Origin: an uncultured Lachnospiraceae bacterium
GTDB lineage: Bacteria; Bacillota; Clostridia; Lachnospirales; Lachnospiraceae
Length of the DNA: 64,000 nucleotides
Direction: 5' to 3'
NCBI GenBank assembly: GCA_905199445.1
Contig: CAJKGK010000013.1
Span: 1 to 64,000 of the forward strand
A program made the position numbers and the translations under genes. Shown piece after piece: positions 8,883 to 17,827 of this stretch. How positions within the stretch are numbered: the stretch's first letter is position 1; each line of letters opens with the position of its first letter. The notes under the pieces are model-generated. The model did not search any database. It was given only the letters and a program-made list of their open reading frames with translations, and was not told the DNA's origin.

Positions 8883-9926
8883 TTACTTTTCGTCCGCATC
8901 TATAAAACCGTTCACATTGGATAAATCCACCTTGATATACGGCAGATAAATATATTTGCCATTGATCAAATCCAAATTTTCAAAATCGCCTCCACATATA
9001 AGGGTTCGGGCCAATTCCAGCATGGCTTTGGCCTGTCCTTCCTTATCATTATATACGGTTCCATCCAGCTTTTGTGCCTTAATGGCCTCAAGACCCACAA
9101 CAGTACCGTCAATTCCAAAAAATACCGGAAAAGCTGATTCGGTAAAATTCATATTTTCGTATGCATCAATCGCCCCCAGCGCCATATCGTCATTATTGGC
9201 CAGTACCAATTCAATTTTATGATGATACTGCCCCAGCATCTGGATCATCCGGTTCTGGGCCTGTGCTCGGTTCCAGTTCGCAATACCATAGCTTAATTTT
9301 TCCAGCTCAATGCCTTTGCTTTTTATCGTCTCCACTGCACTCTCTGTCCGTATAATCGAATCCTGATGTCCGGGTTCCCCTTCCAACACCACATACTGAA
9401 TTTTTCCGTCTTTATTTTTGTCGATCTGATCATTGGCTTTGATACACTCAGCCGCCAGTTCTCCCTGCATCACCCCCGACTGTCTTGCATCTGCCCCCAC
9501 ATAGTATAGTCCGTCCCACTGCATTAAATCTTCGGTCACAGGTTCCCTGTTAAAAAATATAATCGGGATATTGCGATCTCTGGCCAGATCAATAATATCC
9601 GAGGGATCCGCCCGCTCTACCAGATTCACGCACAGCACATTGCAGCCTGCATCAATAAGTTCTTCGACCTGATCATTCTGTGTTCTCTGAGAGCCTGCAG
9701 CATCACGCATGGTCAATATGATGGAGCAATCATCTTCCGATATCATTTCCGCCTGTGTTCTAAGACTTTCCAGCAGCTCTGCCAAAAAGGTGTCGCTCTG
9801 ATTATAGCAAGCCACACCGATATGAATTTTTTCCGGTATATCCGTATGGATATGACCGCAGGCACACAGTGTCTGTACGCTGGAAAATAGTAATATAACA
9901 GCAATCATCTTTCTAATTTTCATCAT
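8883..9926 (-). CDS. Galactose/glucose-binding lipoprotein, canonical fold order
   Basis: This 347-residue MglB-like periplasmic-binding protein has a lipobox (LCAC, Cys23). All known sugar contacts of E. coli GGBP have equivalents: Asp45 and Phe47, Asn101, His187/Asp189/Arg193, Trp218, Asn245, Asp273 and Asn293. A calcium loop DKNKDGKIQ lies at 169-177. It is the last gene of an operon with a histidine kinase, a response regulator and a second binding protein, not with the transporter, so a sensory role is likely. Start choice is uncertain (two ATGs at 9926/9923 behind a G run, or TTG at 9947). It is the unpermuted relative of the protein at 17828-19159. Confidence 0.88.
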   Translation of the reverse strand: MMKIRKMIAVILLFSSVQTLCACGHIHTDIPEKIHIGVACYNQSDTFLAELLESLRTQAEMISEDDCSIILTMRDAAGSQRTQNDQVEELIDAGCNVLCVNLVERADPSDIIDLARDRNIPIIFFNREPVTEDLMQWDGLYYVGADARQSGVMQGELAAECIKANDQIDKNKDGKIQYVVLEGEPGHQDSIIRTESAVETIKSKGIELEKLSYGIANWNRAQAQNRMIQMLGQYHHKIELVLANNDDMALGAIDAYENMNFTESAFPVFFGIDGTVVGLEAIKAQKLDGTVYNDKEGQAKAMLELARTLICGGDFENLDLINGKYIYLPYIKVDLSNVNGFIDADEK

Positions 9927-9960
9927 CCCCCCGGCCTTATTTGACAAATATACGTTATGT

Positions 9961-10926
9961 TCATTGACTCATCGTAAAAATAATTTCCTGGTTTTCCTTT
10001 GTAAATAATTCATTCTTACGAAGAACCGTATAGGAAACCGTAATATCTTTCATTTTGTAAATATACTTTGAAAGACTTTTGACCAGCTCCTCAAGGCTTT
10101 GATACCCCTCATCAAAGCCGTCAGGAACAATCAGGCAGCGTACATTTCCCCGATCCAGATAATAAACCGCTTCCGTGGAACTGCCGATTCCATAAACAAG
10201 CGCACCATGAAGATTATTTTCTGAGGCAGCGCTGCCTGCTGCAATCAAACTGGCGTTGTCCAGCGCAATAATGAAATCCGCTTCTTTTTGTCCGGCTATA
10301 GCCTGAACCGCCCCATCGCTTTCCGACACAGTCCACAAAAGCTCTATACCGGCCTGCTCCAGCAAATCTTTAACACCGCTCATTCGCAAAGTTGCTGATC
10401 TATTGGATGACAGTGAAACGATTCCCATCGTTTTTCCTGATACATAACCACTGTAATCTTTTAATAATTCCTCAGCCAGAGCTGTCCCCATCTCATAATC
10501 GCACTGACCGGCAACCGCAAATCCTTTAGTTTTAAAGTCTTCATTTTCAAAACCATCCACCAGCATCACCGGTATCCTGTTTTTAACCTTGTCCAGATAA
10601 TCTTCCAACGGTTCACCGGCTATTGGCTGAATAATTACCCCGTCAGCACCGTTTTCAATTTCCTGCTCAATCAGAGTTTTCTGCTCCTTTGCCGTGAGAT
10701 TCGGTCCGGTACTGACAACAAATGCCTCTACATTCCAATCCCTGGCTGCCATTTTCAAGCCGTATTTAAAGGCAGACCACTGATTATCATCAGAATTTTG
10801 CACAATAACCGAAATCTTATCAACATCTTTCTTATTATGTTCGTAAAACATCATTCCTGCCAGTACAAGAACAATGGCTGCCAATGCAGCTTCCGTCAGA
10901 ATAAACATCCTTCTGCTATGATTCAT
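9961..10926 (-). CDS. Membrane-anchored sugar-binding protein, likely sensor partner of the kinase
   Basis: This 321-residue protein has an N-terminal hydrophobic anchor (about residues 8-25) without a clear lipobox. A periplasmic-binding-protein type I fold follows, in normal order, beginning with the strand ISVIVQNSDD. It is divergent and lacks the full GGBP contact set. It sits between the kinase gene and the MglB-like lipoprotein gene. By analogy with binding proteins encoded next to YesM-type kinases, it probably presents ligand state to the kinase. ATG 10926 follows AGGAG by 7 bases; an upstream ATG at 10941 overlaps the kinase stop but has a weaker site. Confidence 0.78.
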   Translation of the reverse strand: MNHSRRMFILTEAALAAIVLVLAGMMFYEHNKKDVDKISVIVQNSDDNQWSAFKYGLKMAARDWNVEAFVVSTGPNLTAKEQKTLIEQEIENGADGVIIQPIAGEPLEDYLDKVKNRIPVMLVDGFENEDFKTKGFAVAGQCDYEMGTALAEELLKDYSGYVSGKTMGIVSLSSNRSATLRMSGVKDLLEQAGIELLWTVSESDGAVQAIAGQKEADFIIALDNASLIAAGSAASENNLHGALVYGIGSSTEAVYYLDRGNVRCLIVPDGFDEGYQSLEELVKSLSKYIYKMKDITVSYTVLRKNELFTKENQEIIFTMSQ

Positions 10927-10937
10927 ACATCTGCTCC

Positions 10938-12782
10938 TCATATTTTCCCATCCGGGAATTCGTCTTTTCCAAGAAGATAACCTTTTTCAAGAATTTTTCT
11001 GTTCTCCTCCGTAAAGGGAATCGCCGGAATGCAAATCGATACAGTGGTTCCTTCGTCCGGCTCACTCTCGATGAACAGGCCATAGGCATTGCCGAATAGA
11101 ATCTGAATACGGCGGTTCACATTGACAAGACCGACACCGGAGCCATGTTTATGCGCCCGCTGATTGTCCGTGAGCAAAAGTCTGACTTCTTCTGCGGTCA
11201 TACCCATGCCATTATCCGCCACAGACAGAATAATTTTTCCGGCATTTAACACACCTGTAATTTTAATTTCACCGCAGTCATCCATTCCGTTTACACCATA
11301 ATTAATGGCGTTTTCCAGGATTGGCTGCAAAATTAATTTAACAGTGCAGTATGAATGAATTTCCGGATCCACATCAAAGGCCACTGAAAAGGCATTTTTA
11401 TACCTTATTTTCTGTATATTCATATAGCTTTCAGCATGTTGAAGCTCATCTTTGATACTGATGATCGTTCGCCCTTTGGAAAGACTGATTCTGAAAAGCT
11501 TTGCCAGCTGAGAAATCATAAATACAGCCTCATCATTTTTTTCTCCTTCGATCATCCATGTAATAGAATCCAGGGCATTATACAAAAAATGGGGATTAAT
11601 CTGACTCTGCAAAGCATCCAGCTCGCTTTTTCGCCGTTCATTTTGCTCTATGGTAATTTTCTTCATCAGAGAATCAATTTTTTCATAGGAATTTTGTATC
11701 GAATATCCCAGATGCCGGATTTCCAAAGAACCGCCGATATATATTTTCGGCTTTTGTCCGGCCTCGTATTCCACAACCGAATCCGTTAATTTTAAAATCG
11801 GTCTGCTGATTCGAACAGCCACAACACGATTAATAAATACAAGCATCATCACCATAAGCAGCATTAAAATAGCAATAAAATATTTAATGGTTGACATTCC
11901 ATGAATAAAGGCTCTGTAAGGAATTACACCCACCAGCTTCCATCCGGTATAACTGATATTATTCACAATAACCTTGCGGTACTGACCGTCAAAATACTCA
12001 TCATAAACCCCTTCCTTGCAGCCCGCCGCCACCTGACTGTTCTCGTGGAAAATCCCGTTGCTGATCTGAGTCTGGCGCATATGGTAAATAATCTGTCCGT
12101 TATTATCACACAGGTAGTAATACTGCCCATTATTTAATGTATTAATCTGATTCATCATCCGGGCTATCGCCGAATAATCCATATCAACTAAAAGGACCCC
12201 CAGTTTGGAATCCCCGTTATCCGTCAATTCAACAACCCGGCTTAAGGATATCACCCAATAATATCGAAATGTTGAATCGTCAAACAAATTCTGAATATGC
12301 GGTGTTGAAAAATGCACATTCTCCATTTCCGACATGGCCTGCTTATACCATCCCTGCCCGGTCACATCCGGATCTTCCTTTTGTCTGGCCACCGGTTCCG
12401 CCCCGAGAAGGCTTCCAAAATTGCTGTAAATGGCAATACTGCGCAGACTGTCCCTGTTTGCCTCATAAAGAAGATTCATTCCCTTTTGAATCTCATTCAT
12501 CTGAGTTGAAAAGTCGCTTTCTTTGATTACATTATAATAGATGGCATCGGAAATCTGCCGCATATTCATCAAATAATTTTCCAGACTTTCCTCAGTTTGC
12601 TCCATCATTTTCTGTGTACTCTGTATGGTGTTTTTACGGGATTCAGCATAAAAGCCTAAATACATGCCTACGCATAATATCAGGAGAATCAGTATCGAAG
12701 TTACAGAAAACGTGACCATAATTGTTGTCTGTATGCCCTTAGGCTTTAAATTTTTTATAAATCCCAAATATTTGTTTTTCAC
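10938..12782 (-). CDS. YesM-family sensor histidine kinase
   Basis: This 614-residue membrane kinase has a TM segment near residues 18-46 and an extracellular sensor of about 240 residues. A second TM lies near 300-320, followed by a HAMP-like region, the H-box SQINPHFLYNALDSI and a C-terminal HATPase with N box PILENAINYGVNG and G motif DNGMGM. Its start overlaps the response-regulator stop by four bases, so the pair is translationally coupled. It probably senses extracellular sugar through the downstream binding proteins and controls the adjacent mgl operon; that target is inferred from location. Confidence 0.92.
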   Translation of the reverse strand: MKNKYLGFIKNLKPKGIQTTIMVTFSVTSILILLILCVGMYLGFYAESRKNTIQSTQKMMEQTEESLENYLMNMRQISDAIYYNVIKESDFSTQMNEIQKGMNLLYEANRDSLRSIAIYSNFGSLLGAEPVARQKEDPDVTGQGWYKQAMSEMENVHFSTPHIQNLFDDSTFRYYWVISLSRVVELTDNGDSKLGVLLVDMDYSAIARMMNQINTLNNGQYYYLCDNNGQIIYHMRQTQISNGIFHENSQVAAGCKEGVYDEYFDGQYRKVIVNNISYTGWKLVGVIPYRAFIHGMSTIKYFIAILMLLMVMMLVFINRVVAVRISRPILKLTDSVVEYEAGQKPKIYIGGSLEIRHLGYSIQNSYEKIDSLMKKITIEQNERRKSELDALQSQINPHFLYNALDSITWMIEGEKNDEAVFMISQLAKLFRISLSKGRTIISIKDELQHAESYMNIQKIRYKNAFSVAFDVDPEIHSYCTVKLILQPILENAINYGVNGMDDCGEIKITGVLNAGKIILSVADNGMGMTAEEVRLLLTDNQRAHKHGSGVGLVNVNRRIQILFGNAYGLFIESEPDEGTTVSICIPAIPFTEENRKILEKGYLLGKDEFPDGKI

Positions 12783-14395
12783 TTTTTTAAATACTCCGCT
12801 CTATACTTTGAAGGCGAAACCCCAAAACGACGTTTAAATACATAGCTAAAATAGTTAGGATCTTCATACCCAACCTGCTTTGCTATGCTGTAACTTTTTT
12901 CACTGGTTTCAATCAGCTTTCTGGCTGCCAGATCTAATCGGTATTCCGTCAAAAAGCCGATAAATGAAAGCCCTGTTTCCTTTTTAAAAATTGTTGAAAA
13001 ATAAGAATTCGATAAACCAAGCACTTCACATATACTATCCAGAGAAAGCTGGGCGTCTGCGTAATTATTGTGCACATAATCCTTGGCTCTGCCCACAAAA
13101 GATTTCGTGGAGTGACTTCTGGCATTAAAAAACCCTTCTCTTAGATCCAGGGAAACTTTGATCAGCCATTCTCTGAAAGCGCTGGGTTCAAGTTCCATAA
13201 TATGACTGTACAGTTTTCTCATATCTCCCGAAAAATCCGATATCTGGATATCATTATTTACAGAAAAACGGCACAGAGTGCTCACCAATTCCATCACATC
13301 AATATAGTGCTGCTGCAGAGATTTTTCAGGAAATGACCGATGCGCTAAATACTGATCCACACCCCTGATCACATCATCACTGTCATTTAAACGAATGATT
13401 TTTAAAAGCTGGGACAGTTCAGCATCATTGGCCGATGACGCCTCCCCAGCCGCCTGCGCCTGAGGTAAAACTTCCTTTATATTAATAGCTCTGCCTGCGC
13501 CGTAAATCGCTCTATAGGTGACAGCCTCCCTGGCAGTCCTATAAGAAACCGACAAATCCAAAACCTTGTCACAGACCTGGCCAATGCCGATCGTAACTGC
13601 AGCCCCGATCATTCGTCGGGCATATTTGCAAAAACGATCACATTCATCTGTCAGCTCAGCAACTTCCTGCTCACTGTTTAATCGTGCAATCAAAACAGTT
13701 TCTCCCAGATAGGAAAAGACTTTTGGCATCCATCGTTTTTCAAAACGCTCTTCCACCTGTTTTTGCACTGCTGCCGCCAAAAGCACCGGATTCATCAGTT
13801 CCTTACTCTGACTCTGGCTGGCAGATGTGTGCACCACAAGGCAGCAAAAATACGGCCCAGTCAATGTAAGTTGATAATCTGTGAGGTACTGTGGTAATCG
13901 TTCCTCCGAAATTCGTCCCTCAACAAGCATGACATAAAAATTGGAACGCAATAGAGGCAGCGATTCCAGATAGTAATTTTTCAAAGTCTCCACATTTCTT
14001 TTTTCGCTTATTTCCTGATCAAGTTTCGCCTTAAGTCTGGCAAAAACCGCAGTTAATTCCACAGAATTGACGGGTTTTAAAATATATTCCTCAATTTCCA
14101 GGTGAATGGCCTCTTTTGCATACTCAAATTCATCAAATCCCGTAAAAATCAAAATTTTTGTTGTCGGGAATTCGCTTTTTATATGATGGGAAAGTTCCAT
14201 TCCATCCATATAAGGCATCTTAATATCTGTCATCACAACATCCGGCTGAAACTCTTCCACCAACTCCAATGCCTTTATACCGTTATTGGCATAGCCGATA
14301 ACAGAAAATCCCAGTTCTTCCCAGTTTATTTTTTTAAGAATGACCTGAGTCACTTCTTCCTCGTCATCCACCAAAAGTACAGTATATGTATCCAT
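12779..14395 (-). CDS. YesN-family response regulator (AraC type)
   Basis: This 538-residue protein has a receiver domain with phospho-acceptor Asp57 (MTDIKMPYMDG), an acidic pair near residues 10-12 and the conserved Lys in YILKPV. A long middle region leads to two AraC-type helix-turn-helix motifs at the C-terminus (SICEVLGLSNSYFSTIFKKE and SIAKQVGYEDPNYFSYVFKR). It is the first gene of the four-gene sensory operon. The ribosome binding site (GGGGAAATAAAT) is weak. Probable target: the mgl promoter upstream of 19159. Confidence 0.92.
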   Translation of the reverse strand: MDTYTVLLVDDEEEVTQVILKKINWEELGFSVIGYANNGIKALELVEEFQPDVVMTDIKMPYMDGMELSHHIKSEFPTTKILIFTGFDEFEYAKEAIHLEIEEYILKPVNSVELTAVFARLKAKLDQEISEKRNVETLKNYYLESLPLLRSNFYVMLVEGRISEERLPQYLTDYQLTLTGPYFCCLVVHTSASQSQSKELMNPVLLAAAVQKQVEERFEKRWMPKVFSYLGETVLIARLNSEQEVAELTDECDRFCKYARRMIGAAVTIGIGQVCDKVLDLSVSYRTAREAVTYRAIYGAGRAINIKEVLPQAQAAGEASSANDAELSQLLKIIRLNDSDDVIRGVDQYLAHRSFPEKSLQQHYIDVMELVSTLCRFSVNNDIQISDFSGDMRKLYSHIMELEPSAFREWLIKVSLDLREGFFNARSHSTKSFVGRAKDYVHNNYADAQLSLDSICEVLGLSNSYFSTIFKKETGLSFIGFLTEYRLDLAARKLIETSEKSYSIAKQVGYEDPNYFSYVFKRRFGVSPSKYRAEYLKK

Positions 14396-14427
14396 ATTTA
14401 TTTCCCCAAATATTTTTATTTTCTTTA

Positions 14428-14456
14428 ATTATACCCAATGCACAAATAAAAGTAAA
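14428..14456 (-). promoter_or_regulatory. Promoter of the two-component/sensor operon
   Basis: On the minus strand TTTACT (14451-14456) and TATAAT (14428-14433) are 17 bp apart. They lie about 30 bp upstream of the response-regulator start. Confidence 0.65.
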
Positions 14457-14485
14457 TATAAATATTTTCAGTGTGAAAAATACAC

Positions 14486-14515
14486 AAAAAAGGCCGGTGA
14501 TCCGCCGGCCTTTTT
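14486..14515. terminator. Terminator after mglC
   Basis: The stem AAAAGGCCGG/CCGGCCTTTT has a 7-base loop and flanking A/T runs, about 40 bp past the mglC stop. The symmetry means it could work in both directions. Confidence 0.85.
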
Positions 14516-14555
14516 CATCTTATACCATATAACTTCTTTTTAATACCAATTTCAA

Positions 14556-16211
14556 TTATTTCTTCTGTACATATTTCAGACAGTCAAGGGTTACTGCAAC
14601 AAGAATAATGATACCTGAGAATACGAACTGAAGGTTTGTATCAATACCAAGGATTGTCAGAGAATATGTCAGTGCTGTAAAGATAAACACACCCACAACA
14701 ACACCGGAAATTTTTCCGATTCCACCTGTAAAGGATACACCACCAACAACGCAGGCAGCGATGGCATCCATTTCCCAGCCCTGACCATATGCAGCAGAAC
14801 CGGAACCAACCATTCTTGCACATTCAAGCCATGAGCCAAAACCGTAAAGAATACCGGCCAGAACAAAGGCCCCAACGGTTACACCAAATACAGAAATACC
14901 GGATACGGCAGCTGCTTCCGGGTTACCGCCTACAGCATACAGATTTTTGCCGAATGTGGTTTTGTTCCATATAAACCATACAATGATAATCGCAGCGACT
15001 GCCCAGAGAATAATTGTCGGGAAGCCATTAATCTTAGGAATAATCATCCCGGGGATTGATGATTCAATCGCACCGAAAGATACACCCTTTGTGGCATAGG
15101 TTACAAGCCCGAAAATAACCAGCATGTTTGCCATTGTGGAAATAAACGGATGCATTTTAAATTTCGCCGTGAAAAATCCGGCAATAGCCGTGAAAAATGT
15201 ACACAAAACAATACATACAACAAGCGCCAGGATAACTCTGACACCGATTGGCATACCGGTAAAATCAAACACATGTCCGAAAACTGAACCTGTATTCACA
15301 CCCTGATGCATAATAATGGTCGCTGCGGTCATACCCATACCAACCATACGGCCGATGGAAAGGTCTGTACCTGTAAGGAGAATCAGACCGGCAACACCAA
15401 GAGCCAAAAACATTCTCGGAGAGGCCTGCTGAAGAATATTCAAAACATTATTGTATGTCAGCAAAGGCACACCTTTTAACGTCGGTGCCAGAATACACAG
15501 CATAATAAAAATCAGGACAATCGCAATATACAGTCCGTTACGCAAAAGGAAATTGCGGCGATTAAATGTATATTTATAATTTTCCCATTTCTGAGCCCTT
15601 GTTTCCAAAAATGTAAACTTGGACATACGCAGCAGATCAATTAAATGATATTTATATGTATAAGCTTCATGTTTTCTGTCCTTAATCCGTGCCAGCTCTT
15701 TTTCAAGCTGCATTTTAGCGTCAAACAATCGGTTTTTATAAACATACTTTTCATCTTTGATTTCTTTATGATCCGAAAGTTTTGCCAATGTTTGCTTGTG
15801 TTCTTTTTCAAGATTTTCCACATTTTTGCGGTACTGTTCTTTTGCAAGCGCCTTTTCCTGAACGCAGCTTGCTTTTACAGCATTATAATAATCTTTTTTA
15901 AAATGCGCTTTTAAATAGGTTTCCGCATCGGAAATTAATTTTGATATTTCACCTTTATTTTTTTCTTCAACAGCCTTTGCCTTCTTAACACCCTTTTTCA
16001 GATCAGCAATTCTTTGCTCCCGCTCACCTTTTGTCAGGGTTTTATCCCGTTTTGTGCTGTCAATCATATTTTGCAGCGCAACCACACGGTCTGTCCCATC
16101 CACACGGAGGCTGTCAATCCTGGACTGAATTTTACCCACATAATCCTCAATAGGCTGACGCAGCTTCAGTTCCTGTTCAGCTGAAAGGATTTTCCTGTTT
16201 TCAATAGCCAT
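14556..16211 (-). CDS. mglC: Galactoside ABC permease MglC with large N-terminal charged extension
   Basis: This is the membrane subunit of the sugar importer, about 551 residues against roughly 336 for E. coli MglC. From about residue 218 on it is a normal BPD_transp_2 permease with 8-10 TM helices and motifs GTDLSIGRMVGMG, NPEAAAVSGI and VVGGVSFTGG. Residues 1-215 are soluble, rich in Lys/Glu and heptad-like, with several predicted coiled-coil stretches and no signal peptide, so they should be cytoplasmic near the ATPase. The start is ambiguous: TTG 16220, GTG 16217 or ATG 16211; GGGAG is 10 bases before the ATG. Third gene of mglB-mglA-mglC. Confidence 0.9.
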   Translation of the reverse strand: MAIENRKILSAEQELKLRQPIEDYVGKIQSRIDSLRVDGTDRVVALQNMIDSTKRDKTLTKGEREQRIADLKKGVKKAKAVEEKNKGEISKLISDAETYLKAHFKKDYYNAVKASCVQEKALAKEQYRKNVENLEKEHKQTLAKLSDHKEIKDEKYVYKNRLFDAKMQLEKELARIKDRKHEAYTYKYHLIDLLRMSKFTFLETRAQKWENYKYTFNRRNFLLRNGLYIAIVLIFIMLCILAPTLKGVPLLTYNNVLNILQQASPRMFLALGVAGLILLTGTDLSIGRMVGMGMTAATIIMHQGVNTGSVFGHVFDFTGMPIGVRVILALVVCIVLCTFFTAIAGFFTAKFKMHPFISTMANMLVIFGLVTYATKGVSFGAIESSIPGMIIPKINGFPTIILWAVAAIIIVWFIWNKTTFGKNLYAVGGNPEAAAVSGISVFGVTVGAFVLAGILYGFGSWLECARMVGSGSAAYGQGWEMDAIAACVVGGVSFTGGIGKISGVVVGVFIFTALTYSLTILGIDTNLQFVFSGIIILVAVTLDCLKYVQKK

Positions 16212-16229
16212 ATCCACCAATCTCCCTCA

Positions 16230-17738
16230 TTATAGGTATTTTGCACTGAGCCTTAAAAGCTCTTCCTGGTTTGTCTCTTTTGTATTGACAATGCCGGATA
16301 AATGTCCGTTGGACATTACGCCGATTCTGTTGGTAATACCCAAAATTTCCGGCATTTCGGAAGATACAACAATAATTGTTTTTCCTTGTTTTGCCATATT
16401 AATAATCAGTTCATAAATCTCATATTTGGCACCTACATCGATTCCTCTCGTAGGTTCATCCATCATAAATACCTGAGGGCTGCGTTCCAGCCATTTACCG
16501 AAAATAACCTTCTGCTGATTACCTCCGGACAAACTTGAAATCATATCCTCCGGTCCCATACACTTTGTATGCATGATTTTAATTTCTTTGGCAGTCGCCT
16601 TAACCATTTTGGAATCGGAAAGTGCCAGCCCGGATTTGTATTGGCTTAAGTTGGCAATGGTTGTATTAAAGGTTAAATCCCCTTTCAAAAACAGTCCGTT
16701 TGCCTTACGCTCCTCGGTAATCATCGCAAATCCATGATCCATGGCCTCTTTTGCGCTTCCAAAATTCATCAGGCGGTTATTAAAGTAAACCCGGCCTGCG
16801 GCTCTTGTACGCACACCGAAAATCGTCTCAAGAAGTTCTGTCCGGCCTGCGCCGACCAGACCATACAATCCGAAAATTTCACCTTCCCGGACATCAAATG
16901 TAATATCCTGAAGATAGGGTTCATATTTTGTAGACAAATGTTGAATAGAAAGAATCACATCCTTTGGTGTATTGTCAACCGGAGGAAAACGATTTTCCAG
17001 AGAACGGCCAACCATGGCTGCAATCAATTCATCCATATTTGTATCTTCTGATTTTTTAGTCATAACAAGATTGCCATCCCGAAGTACGGAAATTTCATCA
17101 CAGATCTCAAATATTTCATCCATTTTATGAGAAATATAAATAAGCGCAATCCCCTGCTCCTTGAGCATTCTCATCATCTCAAACAGTTTGTCAACTTCCT
17201 GTACCGTCAGAGAAGATGTTGGTTCGTCCAGAACAATAACTTTTGAATTATAGGAAATCGCCTTGGCAATTTCACACATCTGACGCTGGGATACAGACAT
17301 CTGCCGCATAGGCTGATTCAGATCTACAGTCATTCCCAGCTTTCTGAAAAGCTCAGATGCCTCTTTTTTCATCCTGCCTTCATCAATAACGCCCATGGAA
17401 TTTACCGGGTAACGGCCCAGAAATAAATTGTCAACAACATTTCTCTCCAGACACTGGTTCAGCTCCTGGTGTACCATGGCAATTCCATTTTCAAGGGCAT
17501 CTTTAGGCCCTGAGAAACTGACTTCACGGCCATCAAGTGTAATGTTGCCTTCATCTTTCTGATAAGTCCCGAAAAGACACTTCATCATTGTAGATTTTCC
17601 GGCACCGTTTTCACCCATAAGGCCCATAACAGTTCCCCGCCGCAGATCCAGGTTAATATGGTCCAAAACTCTGTTGCGGCCAAAGGATTTACTCATCCCA
17701 CGTATTGATAAGACAATATCTGATTTCTTATCTTCCAT
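16230..17738 (-). CDS. mglA: Galactoside ABC transporter ATPase MglA
   Basis: This 502-residue protein has two fused ABC domains, as usual for RbsA/MglA ATPases. The first has Walker A GENGAGKST, an LSGG-like SVSQRQMCEIA and Walker B VIVLDEPTSSL. The second has a degenerate Walker A (GLVGAGRTELLE), signature LSGGNQQKV and Walker B VFMMDEPTRGIDVG. ATG 17738 follows AGGAG by 8 bases; the GTG at 17747 is too close to it. It energises sugar uptake with MglC and the permuted MglB. mglC starts 18 bp later. Confidence 0.95.
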   Translation of the reverse strand: MEDKKSDIVLSIRGMSKSFGRNRVLDHINLDLRRGTVMGLMGENGAGKSTMMKCLFGTYQKDEGNITLDGREVSFSGPKDALENGIAMVHQELNQCLERNVVDNLFLGRYPVNSMGVIDEGRMKKEASELFRKLGMTVDLNQPMRQMSVSQRQMCEIAKAISYNSKVIVLDEPTSSLTVQEVDKLFEMMRMLKEQGIALIYISHKMDEIFEICDEISVLRDGNLVMTKKSEDTNMDELIAAMVGRSLENRFPPVDNTPKDVILSIQHLSTKYEPYLQDITFDVREGEIFGLYGLVGAGRTELLETIFGVRTRAAGRVYFNNRLMNFGSAKEAMDHGFAMITEERKANGLFLKGDLTFNTTIANLSQYKSGLALSDSKMVKATAKEIKIMHTKCMGPEDMISSLSGGNQQKVIFGKWLERSPQVFMMDEPTRGIDVGAKYEIYELIINMAKQGKTIIVVSSEMPEILGITNRIGVMSNGHLSGIVNTKETNQEELLRLSAKYL

Positions 17739-17783
17739 GATTTCCACTCCTGTATATATTTAAACACTTTCAGCAAAAAGTCA

Positions 17784-17803
17784 TCGGGGAGAAAACTCCC
17801 CGA
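17784..17803 (-). terminator. Hairpin between mglB and mglA (partial terminator or RNA stabiliser)
   Basis: A perfect 8-bp GC-rich stem TCGGGGAG/CTCCCCGA with a 4-base loop is followed on the minus strand by TGACTTTTTG. It sits in the 89-bp gap after mglB. Such hairpins are known to raise the binding-protein transcript relative to the membrane subunits. Confidence 0.65.
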
Positions 17804-17827
17804 CGCCTTTTCTTGTTTCAACAAATA

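Noticed and set aside
9961..10926. Possible second circular permutation
   Set aside because: The anchored binding protein begins with the normal first strand and runs in normal order.
13186..13202. cre-like sequence TGAAAGCGCTGGGTTCA
   Set aside because: It lies inside the response-regulator coding region, matches the catabolite-response consensus only partly, and is not near a promoter.
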